From Pseudomonas knackmussii B13 (GTDB taxonomy: Bacteria; Pseudomonadota; Gammaproteobacteria; Pseudomonadales; Pseudomonadaceae), in contig NZ_HG322950.1 in the NCBI RefSeq assembly GCF_000689415.1, forward strand, positions 2,053,501-2,117,500: a stretch of DNA of 64,000 nt. The letters are read 5' to 3'. The translations under genes and the position numbers were made by a program. Every line of letters starts with the position of its first letter. Position 1 is the first letter of the stretch. Below, one piece after another: positions 25,235-33,573 of this stretch. The notes under the pieces are model-generated. The model worked only from the letters and a program-made list of their open reading frames with translations, was not told the origin of the DNA and made no database searches.

Positions 25235-27208
25235 ATGAGCATTCATCTGTGCATCGAGAGGGGGTGGGGCAATCCGCTACGTTGGGCACCTCGTCGCGCG
25301 GGCGCGCTGGTCGGGCTGCTGCCGTTGCTGGTCGCCGGTTCCGCACACGCCATCGAATTCAGTCTCGCCGATCAACAGGTCACCGGTTCGCTGGACAGCA
25401 CGCTGTCCTACGGCGCGATGTGGCGCGTACAAAGCCGCGACTCGAGCAACATCACCGATATCAACGCCGACGACGGCAACCGCAACTTCGATACCGGGCT
25501 GGTCTCGGAGGTCTACAAGCTGACCTCGGACCTCTCCGCCAAATACGAGAACTACGGCCTGTTCATGCGTGGCACCGCGTACTACGACACGCAGATCATG
25601 GACAAGCGCAATGACTACCTCGACACCACCGACGGCGTCGAGCGGCCCAGCCAGTCGTTCCCGCAGGACGACCACTTCACCGAAGACACCCGGCACATCG
25701 CCGGCCGCAAGGCCGAGTTGCTCGATGCCTATCTGTCGGGCAGCTGGGACGTTGCCAATCACCCGCTGACCGGCCGCGTGGGCCGCCAGGTGTTGAACTG
25801 GGGCGAGAGCACCTTCTACCGGGGCGGCATCAACACCATCAACCCGGTGGACGCCTCGCGCTTCCACCTGCCGGGTTCCGAGCTCAAGGAAGTGCTGGTG
25901 CCGATGGAGGCGCTGAGCTTCAACCTCGGCCTCACCGACAACCTGTCGATGGAAAGCTACTACCAGTGGAAGTGGAAGGAGACCCGCCTGGACCCGGTGG
26001 GCACCTACTTCTCCGACACCGACCTGTTCGCCGACGGCGGCAACACCGCCTACACCACCGAAACCAATCCGCTGATCAAGCAACTGCTGGCCGGATACCC
26101 GACGGTGGCCTCGCTGGGGCTGCTGGGCAACGGTCCGCACGGGCCCAACGCCTACCTCAACCCCACCACCGGCACCTTCAAGGTGGCCAATATCGGCAAG
26201 GACATCGAAGCCCGCGACAGCGGCCAATACGGCGTGGCTTTCCGCTACGTGGCAGAACAGCTGAACTCCACCGAGTTCGGTCTGTACTTCGTCAACTATC
26301 ACGCCAAGGAACCGCAGGTTGCCGTCGACCTGCGCAACTACCAGGGCGTCAACGTCGCCGCGCTGAACAGCCTGCTCGGCCCGCTGGGGCTCGGCGACGC
26401 AGTGCCTGGCCTGGCGACCCTCGACATGGCCAGCAACGCCGAGGCGCGCCGCGACTACGTCGAAGACATCCGCATGTATGGCTTCAGCTTCAACACCACC
26501 CTGGGCGATGCCTCGCTGGCGGGTGAGGTCGCCTACCGGCCGAACATGCCGATCAGCATTTCCGCCACCGACGACCTGCTTGGCGACCTGCTGACCCAAG
26601 GCGTTCTGGGGCAAACCAACCTCTACGACGGCAGCGTCGCGGCTGCTCAGGCCTGCGCGCCGGTAGCCGGCAAGGAGCTGTGCCGCGGCAGCGTGTTCGA
26701 GAACTACGAGCGCGCCGAGACCTACAACGCATCGCTGACCGGCATCTACAACTTCGGCCCGCACATGACCTTCGACTCGGTGATCGGCGTCGCCGAGGTG
26801 GCCGGCGAGTTCATCCGTGGCAGCAGCCTGAAGTACACCGCCTGGGACGGCAGCGTCCGCCGCTTCGTCGGTGCGCAGGACAAGGCCTACGTCAACGGCA
26901 ATGGCGACGACGTACAGATCAGCCGCGACAGCTATGGCTACACGCTGCTGCTGTCGGGCTCCTGGAACGACGTCTTCGCCGGCGTGAAGCTGTCGCCCTA
27001 CGCGGTCTTCCAGGACGACTTCCAGGGCAACTCGGACCGCACCGGCAACTTCATCGAAGGCCGCAAGGCCTATACCCTGGGCGCCGATGCGAGCTACCTG
27101 AACAGCTTCCAGGTGGGGCTGCAGTACACCGACTTCTACGGTGCCGGCGACAACAACTCCATGCGCGACCGGGACAACGTCTCGATCACCGCGAAATACT
27201 CGTTCTGA
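25235..27208 (+). CDS. DUF1302 family outer-membrane protein
   Basis: A 657-residue exported protein. After a basic start, the signal peptide LVGLLPLLVAGSAHA precedes IEFSL. The mature part is beta-rich with alternating aromatic strands and ends in a terminal phenylalanine (ITAKYSF), as expected for an outer-membrane barrel. Signature pieces include LNWGESTFYRGGINTINPVD and the C-terminal FQVGLQYTDFYGAG. A Cys pair (CAPVAGKELC) sits in a probable loop. The start is the ATG at 25235, ten bases after GGAGGT. Function is unproven: in other pseudomonads DUF1302 genes pair with DUF1329, as here, and are often linked to hydrophobic compound transport or lipid export. Confidence 0.87.
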   Translation: MSIHLCIERGWGNPLRWAPRRAGALVGLLPLLVAGSAHAIEFSLADQQVTGSLDSTLSYGAMWRVQSRDSSNITDINADDGNRNFDTGLVSEVYKLTSDLSAKYENYGLFMRGTAYYDTQIMDKRNDYLDTTDGVERPSQSFPQDDHFTEDTRHIAGRKAELLDAYLSGSWDVANHPLTGRVGRQVLNWGESTFYRGGINTINPVDASRFHLPGSELKEVLVPMEALSFNLGLTDNLSMESYYQWKWKETRLDPVGTYFSDTDLFADGGNTAYTTETNPLIKQLLAGYPTVASLGLLGNGPHGPNAYLNPTTGTFKVANIGKDIEARDSGQYGVAFRYVAEQLNSTEFGLYFVNYHAKEPQVAVDLRNYQGVNVAALNSLLGPLGLGDAVPGLATLDMASNAEARRDYVEDIRMYGFSFNTTLGDASLAGEVAYRPNMPISISATDDLLGDLLTQGVLGQTNLYDGSVAAAQACAPVAGKELCRGSVFENYERAETYNASLTGIYNFGPHMTFDSVIGVAEVAGEFIRGSSLKYTAWDGSVRRFVGAQDKAYVNGNGDDVQISRDSYGYTLLLSGSWNDVFAGVKLSPYAVFQDDFQGNSDRTGNFIEGRKAYTLGADASYLNSFQVGLQYTDFYGAGDNNSMRDRDNVSITAKYSF

Positions 27209-27231
27209 TCACTCAGGTTACGGAGAGCCGT

Positions 27232-28602
27232 ATGTTCACGAAGAAACCCCTGATCGCCCTGCTGGCCCTCGCGGCGCTGGCGGCGACCGAAGCGCGCGCG
27301 GCGGTCAGCCCGTCGCAGGCGGAGCAGCTCAAGAGCACCCTGACCCCGCTGGGGGCGGAGAGGGCGGCGAGCGCCGACGGCAAGATCCCGGCCTGGACCG
27401 GCGGCCTGACCCAGGCGCCCGCCGGCTATAAGGGGCCGGGTTACCACCACGTCGACCCCTATGCCAGCGACAAGCCGCTGTTCACCATCTCCAAGGCCAA
27501 CCTGGATCAGTACAAGGACCACCTGACGCCGGGTCAGATCGCGCTTATCAACACCTACCCGGATACGTTCAAGATTCCGGTCTATGAGACCCGACGCTCC
27601 GGCGCGGCGCCGCAGTGGGTGTACGACAACACCTACCGCAATGCCACTACCGCCAAGCTAGTAGAGGGCGGCAACGGCTTCGCCGACGCCTACGGCGGCA
27701 TTCCCTTCCCGATTCCGCAAAGCGGCGTGGAAGCGCTGTGGAACCACATCGCGCGCTACCGCGGCACCTACATCGAACGTCGTTCGGCGCAGACTGGCGT
27801 GCAGCGCAACGGCGCCTACTCGCTGGTGACCTCCCAGGATGCGGCGCTGTTCCGCTTCTACGATCCCAAGGGCAGCTTCGACAAGCTCGACAACACGCTC
27901 TTCTACTACATGACCTTCACCACCGCCCCGGCCCGCCTGGCCGGTGAGGGCGCGCTGGTGCAGGAGACCCTCGACCAGGTCAAGGAACCGCGCCAGGCCT
28001 GGGGCTACAGCCCGGGTCAGCGCCGCGTGCGCCGCGCGCCGACGCTGGCCTACGACACCCCGATCGAGGACTCCGACGGCCTGCGCACCGCCGACGACAC
28101 CGACATGTACAACGGTGCGCCGGACCGCTACGACTGGACCCTGGTGGGCAAGAAGGAAATCTACATCCCGTACAACAACTACCGGATCACCAGCCCGGAC
28201 GTGAAGTACAAGGACCTGCTGCTGCCCGGCCACGTCAATCCGCAATACACCCGCTACGAGCTGCACCGCGTGTGGGTGGTCGACGGCAAGCTGAAGCCCG
28301 GCGCGCGCCACATCTACTCGCGTCGCACCCTGTACCTCGACGAGGACAGCTGGGGCGCAGCGGTGGTCGACCAGTACGACGGTCGCGGCGAGCTGTGGCG
28401 TGTGTCCATGGCCTACCTGAAGAACTTCTACGAGCAGCCGATGGTGTGGACCGCGCTGGACACCTTCCACGACCTGCAGTCGCGCCGCTACAGTGTGCAG
28501 TGGCTGGACAACGAGGAAGCCGGCACCGCCGACTTCAGCAAGCCGGCGCCGGATACCGCCGAGTTCAGCCCGTCGGCCCTGCGCCGCAAGGCTTCGCGCT
28601 GA
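27232..28602 (+). CDS. DUF1329 family envelope protein
   Basis: A 456-residue secreted protein. The signal peptide (KKPLIALLALAALAATEARA) is followed by SPSQAEQLKSTLTPLGAERA and a long beta-rich domain with tyrosine-rich segments such as IYIPYNNYRITS and RRTLYLDEDSWGAAVVDQYD. DUF1329 proteins resemble LolB-type lipid-binding folds and normally work with a DUF1302 partner, encoded 23 bp upstream in the same operon. The ATG at 27232 has GGAG upstream. The true activity is unknown. A lipid-shuttling role between membranes is plausible but inferred. Confidence 0.87.
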   Translation: MFTKKPLIALLALAALAATEARAAVSPSQAEQLKSTLTPLGAERAASADGKIPAWTGGLTQAPAGYKGPGYHHVDPYASDKPLFTISKANLDQYKDHLTPGQIALINTYPDTFKIPVYETRRSGAAPQWVYDNTYRNATTAKLVEGGNGFADAYGGIPFPIPQSGVEALWNHIARYRGTYIERRSAQTGVQRNGAYSLVTSQDAALFRFYDPKGSFDKLDNTLFYYMTFTTAPARLAGEGALVQETLDQVKEPRQAWGYSPGQRRVRRAPTLAYDTPIEDSDGLRTADDTDMYNGAPDRYDWTLVGKKEIYIPYNNYRITSPDVKYKDLLLPGHVNPQYTRYELHRVWVVDGKLKPGARHIYSRRTLYLDEDSWGAAVVDQYDGRGELWRVSMAYLKNFYEQPMVWTALDTFHDLQSRRYSVQWLDNEEAGTADFSKPAPDTAEFSPSALRRKASR

Positions 28603-28618
28603 GTCAGTCGCAATGCAG

Positions 28619-28645
28619 AAAGGGGGCCTTCGGGCCCCCTTTTTC
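28619..28645. terminator. Rho-independent terminator with UUCG tetraloop
   Basis: GGGGGCC (28622-28628) pairs with GGCCCCC (28633-28639) across TTCG, flanked by AAA and TTTTT. It terminates the DUF1302/DUF1329 operon. Confidence 0.92.
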
Positions 28646-28725
28646 TTTTCTGCTTTTCGTAGGAGCGATCGGTGCAGGGCATTTCGCGGATGAGATCCGC
28701 TGGCATGCGCCGCAATGTCCGGCAA

Positions 28726-28776
28726 CTGTAGGAGCGGACCTTGTCCGCGATTCGCGCGCATGGCGCGCTCCTACAG
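28726..28776. repeat. REP-like element, CTGTAGGAGC...GCTCCTACAG
   Basis: The ends CTGTAGGAGC and GCTCCTACAG form a perfect 10-bp inverted repeat. Inside is GCGGACCTTGTCCGC, itself palindromic, and GCGCGCATGGCGCGC. Degenerate relatives flank it at 28656-28701 and 28797-28809. This is the Pseudomonas intergenic repeat type also present at 31.1 and 35.2 kb. Confidence 0.8.
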
Positions 28777-28872
28777 GTGTGCGCCGCAGCGTCCGGGTGT
28801 AGGGGCGGGAAGAAAAGCGGCCGCGCCGGCGGGTGGTCCTGAGCGAGGGCCCGGCCGGCGCGACCGTAAGAC

Positions 28873-30171
28873 TCAGCCGCGGCGATGCACCGAGCGGCCG
28901 TGGGCGAAGGTTTCGCGCACCGTGCGGTCGTCGCCGAGCATGATCAGCGCGAACAGGCGTTCTTCCAGGCTTCGTGCCTGCTGCATGCGGTACGCCATCA
29001 GCGGGGTGGCCTTGTAGTCGAGGACCACGAAGTCGGCCTCGTTGCCCTGGGTGAAGCTGCCGACCTTGTCCTGCAGCTCCAACGCGCGGGCGCCGCCGAG
29101 GGTGGCCAGGTACAGCGACTTGAACGGGTCGAGCTTGATGCCCTGCAGCTGCATCACCTTGTAGGCCTCGTTCAGCGATTGCAGCTGCGAGAAGCTGGTG
29201 CCGGCGCCGACATCGGTGCCCAAGCCGACCTTGACCTTGTGCTTCTCCAGCTTCGCCAGGTCGAACAGGCCGCTGCCGAGGAACAGGTTGGAGGTAGGGC
29301 AGAAGGCCACGGCCGAGTCGGTTTCCGCCAGGCGCTGGCATTCGCCGTCGCACAGGTGCACGCCGTGGGCGAACACCGAGCGCGCGCCGAGCAGGCCGTG
29401 GTGGTCGTAGACGTCCAGGTAGCCGCTGCGCTCGGGGAACAGTTCCTTGACCCACTCGATTTCCTTGCGGTTCTCCGACAGGTGCGTGTGCATGTACACG
29501 CCCGGGTGTTCCTTGAGCAGGCGCGCGGCCGCGTCGAGTTGCTCGGGCGTGCTGGTCGGGGCGAAGCGCGGGGTCACCGCGTAGAGCAGGCGGCCCTTGC
29601 CGTGCCAGCGCTCGATCAGCGCCTTGCTGTCGCGATAGCTGCTTTCGGCGGTGTCGGTCAGGTAGTCCGGGGCGTTGCGGTCCATCATCACCTTGCCGGC
29701 GATCATGCGCAGGTCGAGCTTGCCGGCGGCATCGAAGAAGGCATCCACCGACTGCGGATGCACGGTGCCGAACACCAGTGCGGTGGTGGTGCCGTTGCGC
29801 AGCAGTTCCTTGAGGAAGATGCCGGCGACGTCGGCGGCATGGGCCGGGTCGGCGAACTGCTTCTCGGTGGGGAAGGTGTAGGTGTTCAGCCAGTCCAGCA
29901 GTTGCTCGCCGTAGGAGGCGATCATGCCGGTCTGCGGGTAGTGGATGTGGGTGTCGATGAAGCCGGGGGTGATCAGCGCGTCGCGGTATTCCACCACCTC
30001 CACGCCGCCCAGTTGCGGCAGCAGGTCGGCGGCGTGGCCGAGGCGCGCGACCTTGCCGTCCTCCACGACCAGGATGCCGTCTTCGAAGTACTGGTAGGAC
30101 TTCTCCACGCCGACTTCGGCGGGGTCGGCGACGCTGTGCAGGAGGGCGGCGCGGTAGGCTTTGGTAGTCAT
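28873..30171 (-). CDS. guaD: Guanine deaminase
   Basis: Converts guanine to xanthine, feeding the xanthine dehydrogenase encoded upstream. The 432-residue amidohydrolase has the metal motif PGFIDTHIHYPQ (about residues 70-81), the internal HTHLSENRKEIEWV and VFAHGVHLCDGE histidines, and the terminal aspartate in LGTDVGAGTSFSQLQSLNEAYK. All are characteristic of GuaD. The start at 30171 (MTTKAYRAALLH) is chosen over a longer frame because the protein then has the usual length. It lies 80 bp after xdhC on the same strand, so the operon order is xdhA-xdhB-xdhC-guaD. Confidence 0.95.
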   Translation of the reverse strand: MTTKAYRAALLHSVADPAEVGVEKSYQYFEDGILVVEDGKVARLGHAADLLPQLGGVEVVEYRDALITPGFIDTHIHYPQTGMIASYGEQLLDWLNTYTFPTEKQFADPAHAADVAGIFLKELLRNGTTTALVFGTVHPQSVDAFFDAAGKLDLRMIAGKVMMDRNAPDYLTDTAESSYRDSKALIERWHGKGRLLYAVTPRFAPTSTPEQLDAAARLLKEHPGVYMHTHLSENRKEIEWVKELFPERSGYLDVYDHHGLLGARSVFAHGVHLCDGECQRLAETDSAVAFCPTSNLFLGSGLFDLAKLEKHKVKVGLGTDVGAGTSFSQLQSLNEAYKVMQLQGIKLDPFKSLYLATLGGARALELQDKVGSFTQGNEADFVVLDYKATPLMAYRMQQARSLEERLFALIMLGDDRTVRETFAHGRSVHRRG

Positions 30172-30251
30172 GCTCTTCTCTCGATCCTGGAAACGACGGG
30201 TCTCGCGGGGCTCAACCCATCCTACGAATATTCGGTTGGCGGGCCTTGATT

Positions 30252-31103
30252 TCAGGCACCGCTTTCGGCGGGGGGCGCCCGGCGGCTGACGGGCAGCAGC
30301 TTGGCCACGCTGTTCTCGCCGCTGGCCTTTTCCTGGCCGAAGGTGGCGTTGTAGGTGGCGATCACCTCGCCGGCGATGGACACGGCGATCTCCACCGGCA
30401 GCTTGCCCTTCACCTCGGCGATGCCCATGGGGCAGCGCATGCGCTGCACGGTCTCGCTGGCGAAGCCGCGGTCGCGCAGGCGGTGCTCGAACTTGGCGCG
30501 CTTGGTGTCCGAGCCGATCAGGCCGAAGTAGGCGAAGTCGTTGCACTTGAGGATGGCCGCGGTCAGCTCCAGGTCCAGCGCGTGGTTGTGCGTCATGACG
30601 ATGAAGTAGCTGCCGGCCGGCATGTTCTCGACCTCGTCGACCACCTCGTCATTCAACACCTTTTCCACGCCGGCGGGGATGCTCTCGGGGAACTCCGCCT
30701 CGCGCGAGTCGATCCAGCTCACCTTGCACGGCAGGCTGGCGAGCAGCGGCACCAGCGCGCGGCCGACGTGGCCGGCGCCGAACACCGCTATATGAGCCTG
30801 CGGCTGGCCCATCGGCTCGAACAGCAGCACGGTGGCGCCGCCGCAGCACTGGCCGAGGCTCGCGCCCAGGCTGAAGCGCTCCAGGCGCGGCTCGCGGCTG
30901 CGCTGCTCGAGCATCTCGCGGGCGATCTGCTGGGCCTTGTACTCCAGGTGGCCGCCGCCGATGGTGTCGTACAGCTTCTCGGCGCTGACGACCATCTTCG
31001 AGCCGGCATTGCGCGGCGTGGAGCCGCGCTCCTCGATGATGGTCACCAGCACGGCGGCTTCGCCGCGTTGCTGCAGGTCGGCGAGGGCGCTGATCCAGTT
31101 CAT
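30252..31103 (-). CDS. xdhC: Xanthine dehydrogenase accessory protein XdhC
   Basis: Molybdenum-cofactor insertion chaperone for XdhAB (283 residues). The signature QCCGGATVLLFEP (about residues 87-99) carries the tandem cysteines that bind cofactor. HIAVFGAGHVGRALVPLLASL is a Rossmann-type segment. The start at 31103 is supported by GAGGTGA upstream. It is separated from xdhB by a 79-bp spacer containing a REP-like hairpin, which may adjust stoichiometry between the structural genes and the chaperone. Confidence 0.93.
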   Translation of the reverse strand: MNWISALADLQQRGEAAVLVTIIEERGSTPRNAGSKMVVSAEKLYDTIGGGHLEYKAQQIAREMLEQRSREPRLERFSLGASLGQCCGGATVLLFEPMGQPQAHIAVFGAGHVGRALVPLLASLPCKVSWIDSREAEFPESIPAGVEKVLNDEVVDEVENMPAGSYFIVMTHNHALDLELTAAILKCNDFAYFGLIGSDTKRAKFEHRLRDRGFASETVQRMRCPMGIAEVKGKLPVEIAVSIAGEVIATYNATFGQEKASGENSVAKLLPVSRRAPPAESGA

Positions 31104-31126
31104 GGCTTCACCTCGGTAGTTGGCTT

Positions 31127-31180
31127 TTCGTAGGAGCGAGCTTGCTCGCGAAGGGGGCGAGAGCAAGCTCGCTCCTACAG
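31127..31180. repeat. REP-like element in the xdhB-xdhC spacer
   Basis: GTAGGAGCGAGCTTGCTC (31130-31147) pairs perfectly over 18 bp with its inverse at 31161-31178. Each arm also contains a GAGCGAGCTTGCTC-type internal palindrome, so alternative hairpins are possible. It fills the whole intercistronic gap within a polycistronic operon. Confidence 0.88.
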
Positions 31181-31182
31181 GG

Positions 31183-33573
31183 TTACGCCGGTTCGGTTTG
31201 GGTTTGTGGCAGGGCGGCCTGCTGCGCCTTCAGCTTGCGCATCTGCTCCACGCCCCAGAGCACCCGCTCCGGCGTCGCCGGGGCGTCGATCTGCGGCTGC
31301 ACGCGGTAGTCCGCCAGGCTCGCCACGGCGTCCTTGATCGCGCAGAACACCGAGATGCCGAGCATGAACGGCGGCTCGCCGACGGCCTTGGAGTGGAACA
31401 CCGTCTGCTCCGGGTTCTTGCGGTTCTCCACCAGCTTCACCCGCAAATCCTGCGGCATGTCGGCGATGGCCGGGATCTTGTAGCTCGCCGGGCCGTTGGT
31501 CATCAGCTTGCCCTTGGCGTTCCAGACCAGCTCTTCCATGGTCAGCCAGCCCATGCCCTGGACGAAGCCGCCTTCCACCTGGCCGATGTCGATGGCGGGG
31601 TTCAGCGAGTCGCCGACGTCATGGAGGATGTCGGTGCGCAGCATGCGGTACTCGCCGGTGAGGGTGTCGACCAGCACTTCCGAGCAGGACACGCCGAAGG
31701 CGTAGTAGTAGAACGGCCGGCCGCGCGCCTTGTCGCGGTCGTAATAGATCTTCGGCGTGCGGTAAAAGCCGGTGGAGGAGAGCGATACCTGGCCGAAGTA
31801 GGCCTGCTGGATCAGCTCCTCGAAAGGCACGAACTGGTCGCGCACGCGCACCTGGTTGTTGCGGAACTCGACGTCTTCCTCAGTGACCTTCCAGTGCCTG
31901 GCGGCGAACTCGACCAGGCGCTGCTTGATGATCTCCGCGGCGTTCTGCGCGGCCTTGCCGTTCAAGTCGGCACCGGAGGACGCGGCGGTCGGCGAGGTGT
32001 TCGGCACCTTGTCGGTGTTGGTCGCGGTGATCTGCACGCGCTCGATGTCGACCTGGAAGACTTCTGCCACCACCTGCGCGACCTTGGTGTTCAGGCCCTG
32101 GCCCATCTCGGTGCCACCGTGGTTCAGGTGGATGCTGCCGTCGGTGTAGATGTGGATCAGCGCGCCGGCCTGGTTGAGGAAGGTGGCGGTGAAGCTGATG
32201 CCGAATTTAACCGGGGTCAGCGCCAGGCCTTTCTTCAGCACCGGGCTCTTGGCGTTGAATTCGCGTATCTCGGCGCGGCGCTTGGTGTATTCGGCGCTGG
32301 CCTCCAGTTCGGCAGTCATTTCCTCCAGCAGGTTGTGCTCCACCTGCTGGTAGTAGTGGGTGACGTTGCGGTCTTCCTTGCCGTAGTAGTTGCGCTTGCG
32401 CACCTCCAGCGGGTCCTTGCCCAGGTGGCGGGCGACGGCGTCCATGATTTCCTCGATGGCGACCATCCCTTGCGGGCCGCCGAAGCCGCGGTAGGCGGTG
32501 TTCGAGGCGGTGTTGGTCTTGCAGCGGTGGCCGTTGACCGTGGCGTTGCCGAGGAAGTAGGCGTTGTCGGAGTGGAACATCGCGCGGTCGACGATGGAGC
32601 CGGAGAGGTCCGGCGAGTAGCCGCAGTTGCCGGCCAAGTCGATGTTGATGCCGTGCAGCAGGCCGTCATCGTCGAAGCCGACGTCGTACTCGACGTAGAA
32701 GGGGTGGCGCTTGCCGGTCATCTGCATGTCTTCGACGCGCGGCAGGCGCATCTTCGCCGGGCGCCCGGTCAGGCGCGCGATGACGGCGCACAGGCAGGCG
32801 GGCGCGGCTGCCTGGGTTTCCTTGCCGCCGAAGCCGCCGCCCATGCGGCGCATGTCGATCACCACCTTGTTGAAGGAAATGCCGAGCACTTCGGCGACGA
32901 GCTTCTGCACCTCAGTGGGGTTCTGCGTGGAGGTGTAGACGATCACGCCGCCGTCCTCGGTGGGCATGACCGAGGAGATTTGCGTCTCCAGGTAGAAGTG
33001 CTCCTGGCCGCCGATGTGCAGGGTGCCCTGGATGCGGTTCGGTGCGCTGGCCAGCATGGCGGCCGAGTCGCCGATCTTGTGTTGATGGCTGTCGAGCACG
33101 AAGTGCTTCTTGCGCAGTGCCTCGACCACGTCGAGCACCGGTTCCAGGTCCTCGTACTCAATGATCGCTGCCATGGCTGCCTTGCGTGCGGTCTCCAGGC
33201 TGTCGGCGGCCACCGCGATGACCATCTGGCCGACGTACTCGACCTTGCCGTCGGCCAGCAGCGGGTCGCCGGCGACCACCGGGCCGATATCCAGCTGGCC
33301 GGGCACGTCGTCCTTGGTGATGGCAATGGCCACGCCGGGGAAGTCGTAGCAGGGGCTGACGTCCAGCTTGGTGATGCGCGCGTGGGCGCGGTCGCTCATG
33401 CGGGCGTAGACGTGCAACTGGTTGGGGAATTCCAGGCGGTCGTCGATGTACACCGCTTCGCCGCTGACATGCTTGGGAGCGCTTTCGTGCTTGACGCTCT
33501 TGCCGACGCCAGTGGTCAGGTCGGCGCGGAACAGGGCGGCGAGTTCTTCCTGGCTTTTCTTGTGCTTATGCAT
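31183..33573 (-). CDS. xdhB: Xanthine dehydrogenase, molybdopterin-binding (large) subunit
   Basis: Carries the molybdenum cofactor and oxidises xanthine/hypoxanthine to urate. The 796-residue protein has an aldehyde-oxidase/xanthine-dehydrogenase N-terminal hammerhead domain (VSGEAVYIDDRLEFPNQLH) followed by molybdopterin-binding regions with RRMGGGFGGKETQAA, AYRGFGGPQGM, NHGGTEMGQGLNTKV and, near the end, the catalytic glutamate region KAVGEPPFMLG. Its start overlaps the xdhA stop by 8 bp, which supports coupled translation. Length is typical of split bacterial XDH. Confidence 0.95.
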   Translation of the reverse strand: MHKHKKSQEELAALFRADLTTGVGKSVKHESAPKHVSGEAVYIDDRLEFPNQLHVYARMSDRAHARITKLDVSPCYDFPGVAIAITKDDVPGQLDIGPVVAGDPLLADGKVEYVGQMVIAVAADSLETARKAAMAAIIEYEDLEPVLDVVEALRKKHFVLDSHQHKIGDSAAMLASAPNRIQGTLHIGGQEHFYLETQISSVMPTEDGGVIVYTSTQNPTEVQKLVAEVLGISFNKVVIDMRRMGGGFGGKETQAAAPACLCAVIARLTGRPAKMRLPRVEDMQMTGKRHPFYVEYDVGFDDDGLLHGINIDLAGNCGYSPDLSGSIVDRAMFHSDNAYFLGNATVNGHRCKTNTASNTAYRGFGGPQGMVAIEEIMDAVARHLGKDPLEVRKRNYYGKEDRNVTHYYQQVEHNLLEEMTAELEASAEYTKRRAEIREFNAKSPVLKKGLALTPVKFGISFTATFLNQAGALIHIYTDGSIHLNHGGTEMGQGLNTKVAQVVAEVFQVDIERVQITATNTDKVPNTSPTAASSGADLNGKAAQNAAEIIKQRLVEFAARHWKVTEEDVEFRNNQVRVRDQFVPFEELIQQAYFGQVSLSSTGFYRTPKIYYDRDKARGRPFYYYAFGVSCSEVLVDTLTGEYRMLRTDILHDVGDSLNPAIDIGQVEGGFVQGMGWLTMEELVWNAKGKLMTNGPASYKIPAIADMPQDLRVKLVENRKNPEQTVFHSKAVGEPPFMLGISVFCAIKDAVASLADYRVQPQIDAPATPERVLWGVEQMRKLKAQQAALPQTQTEPA

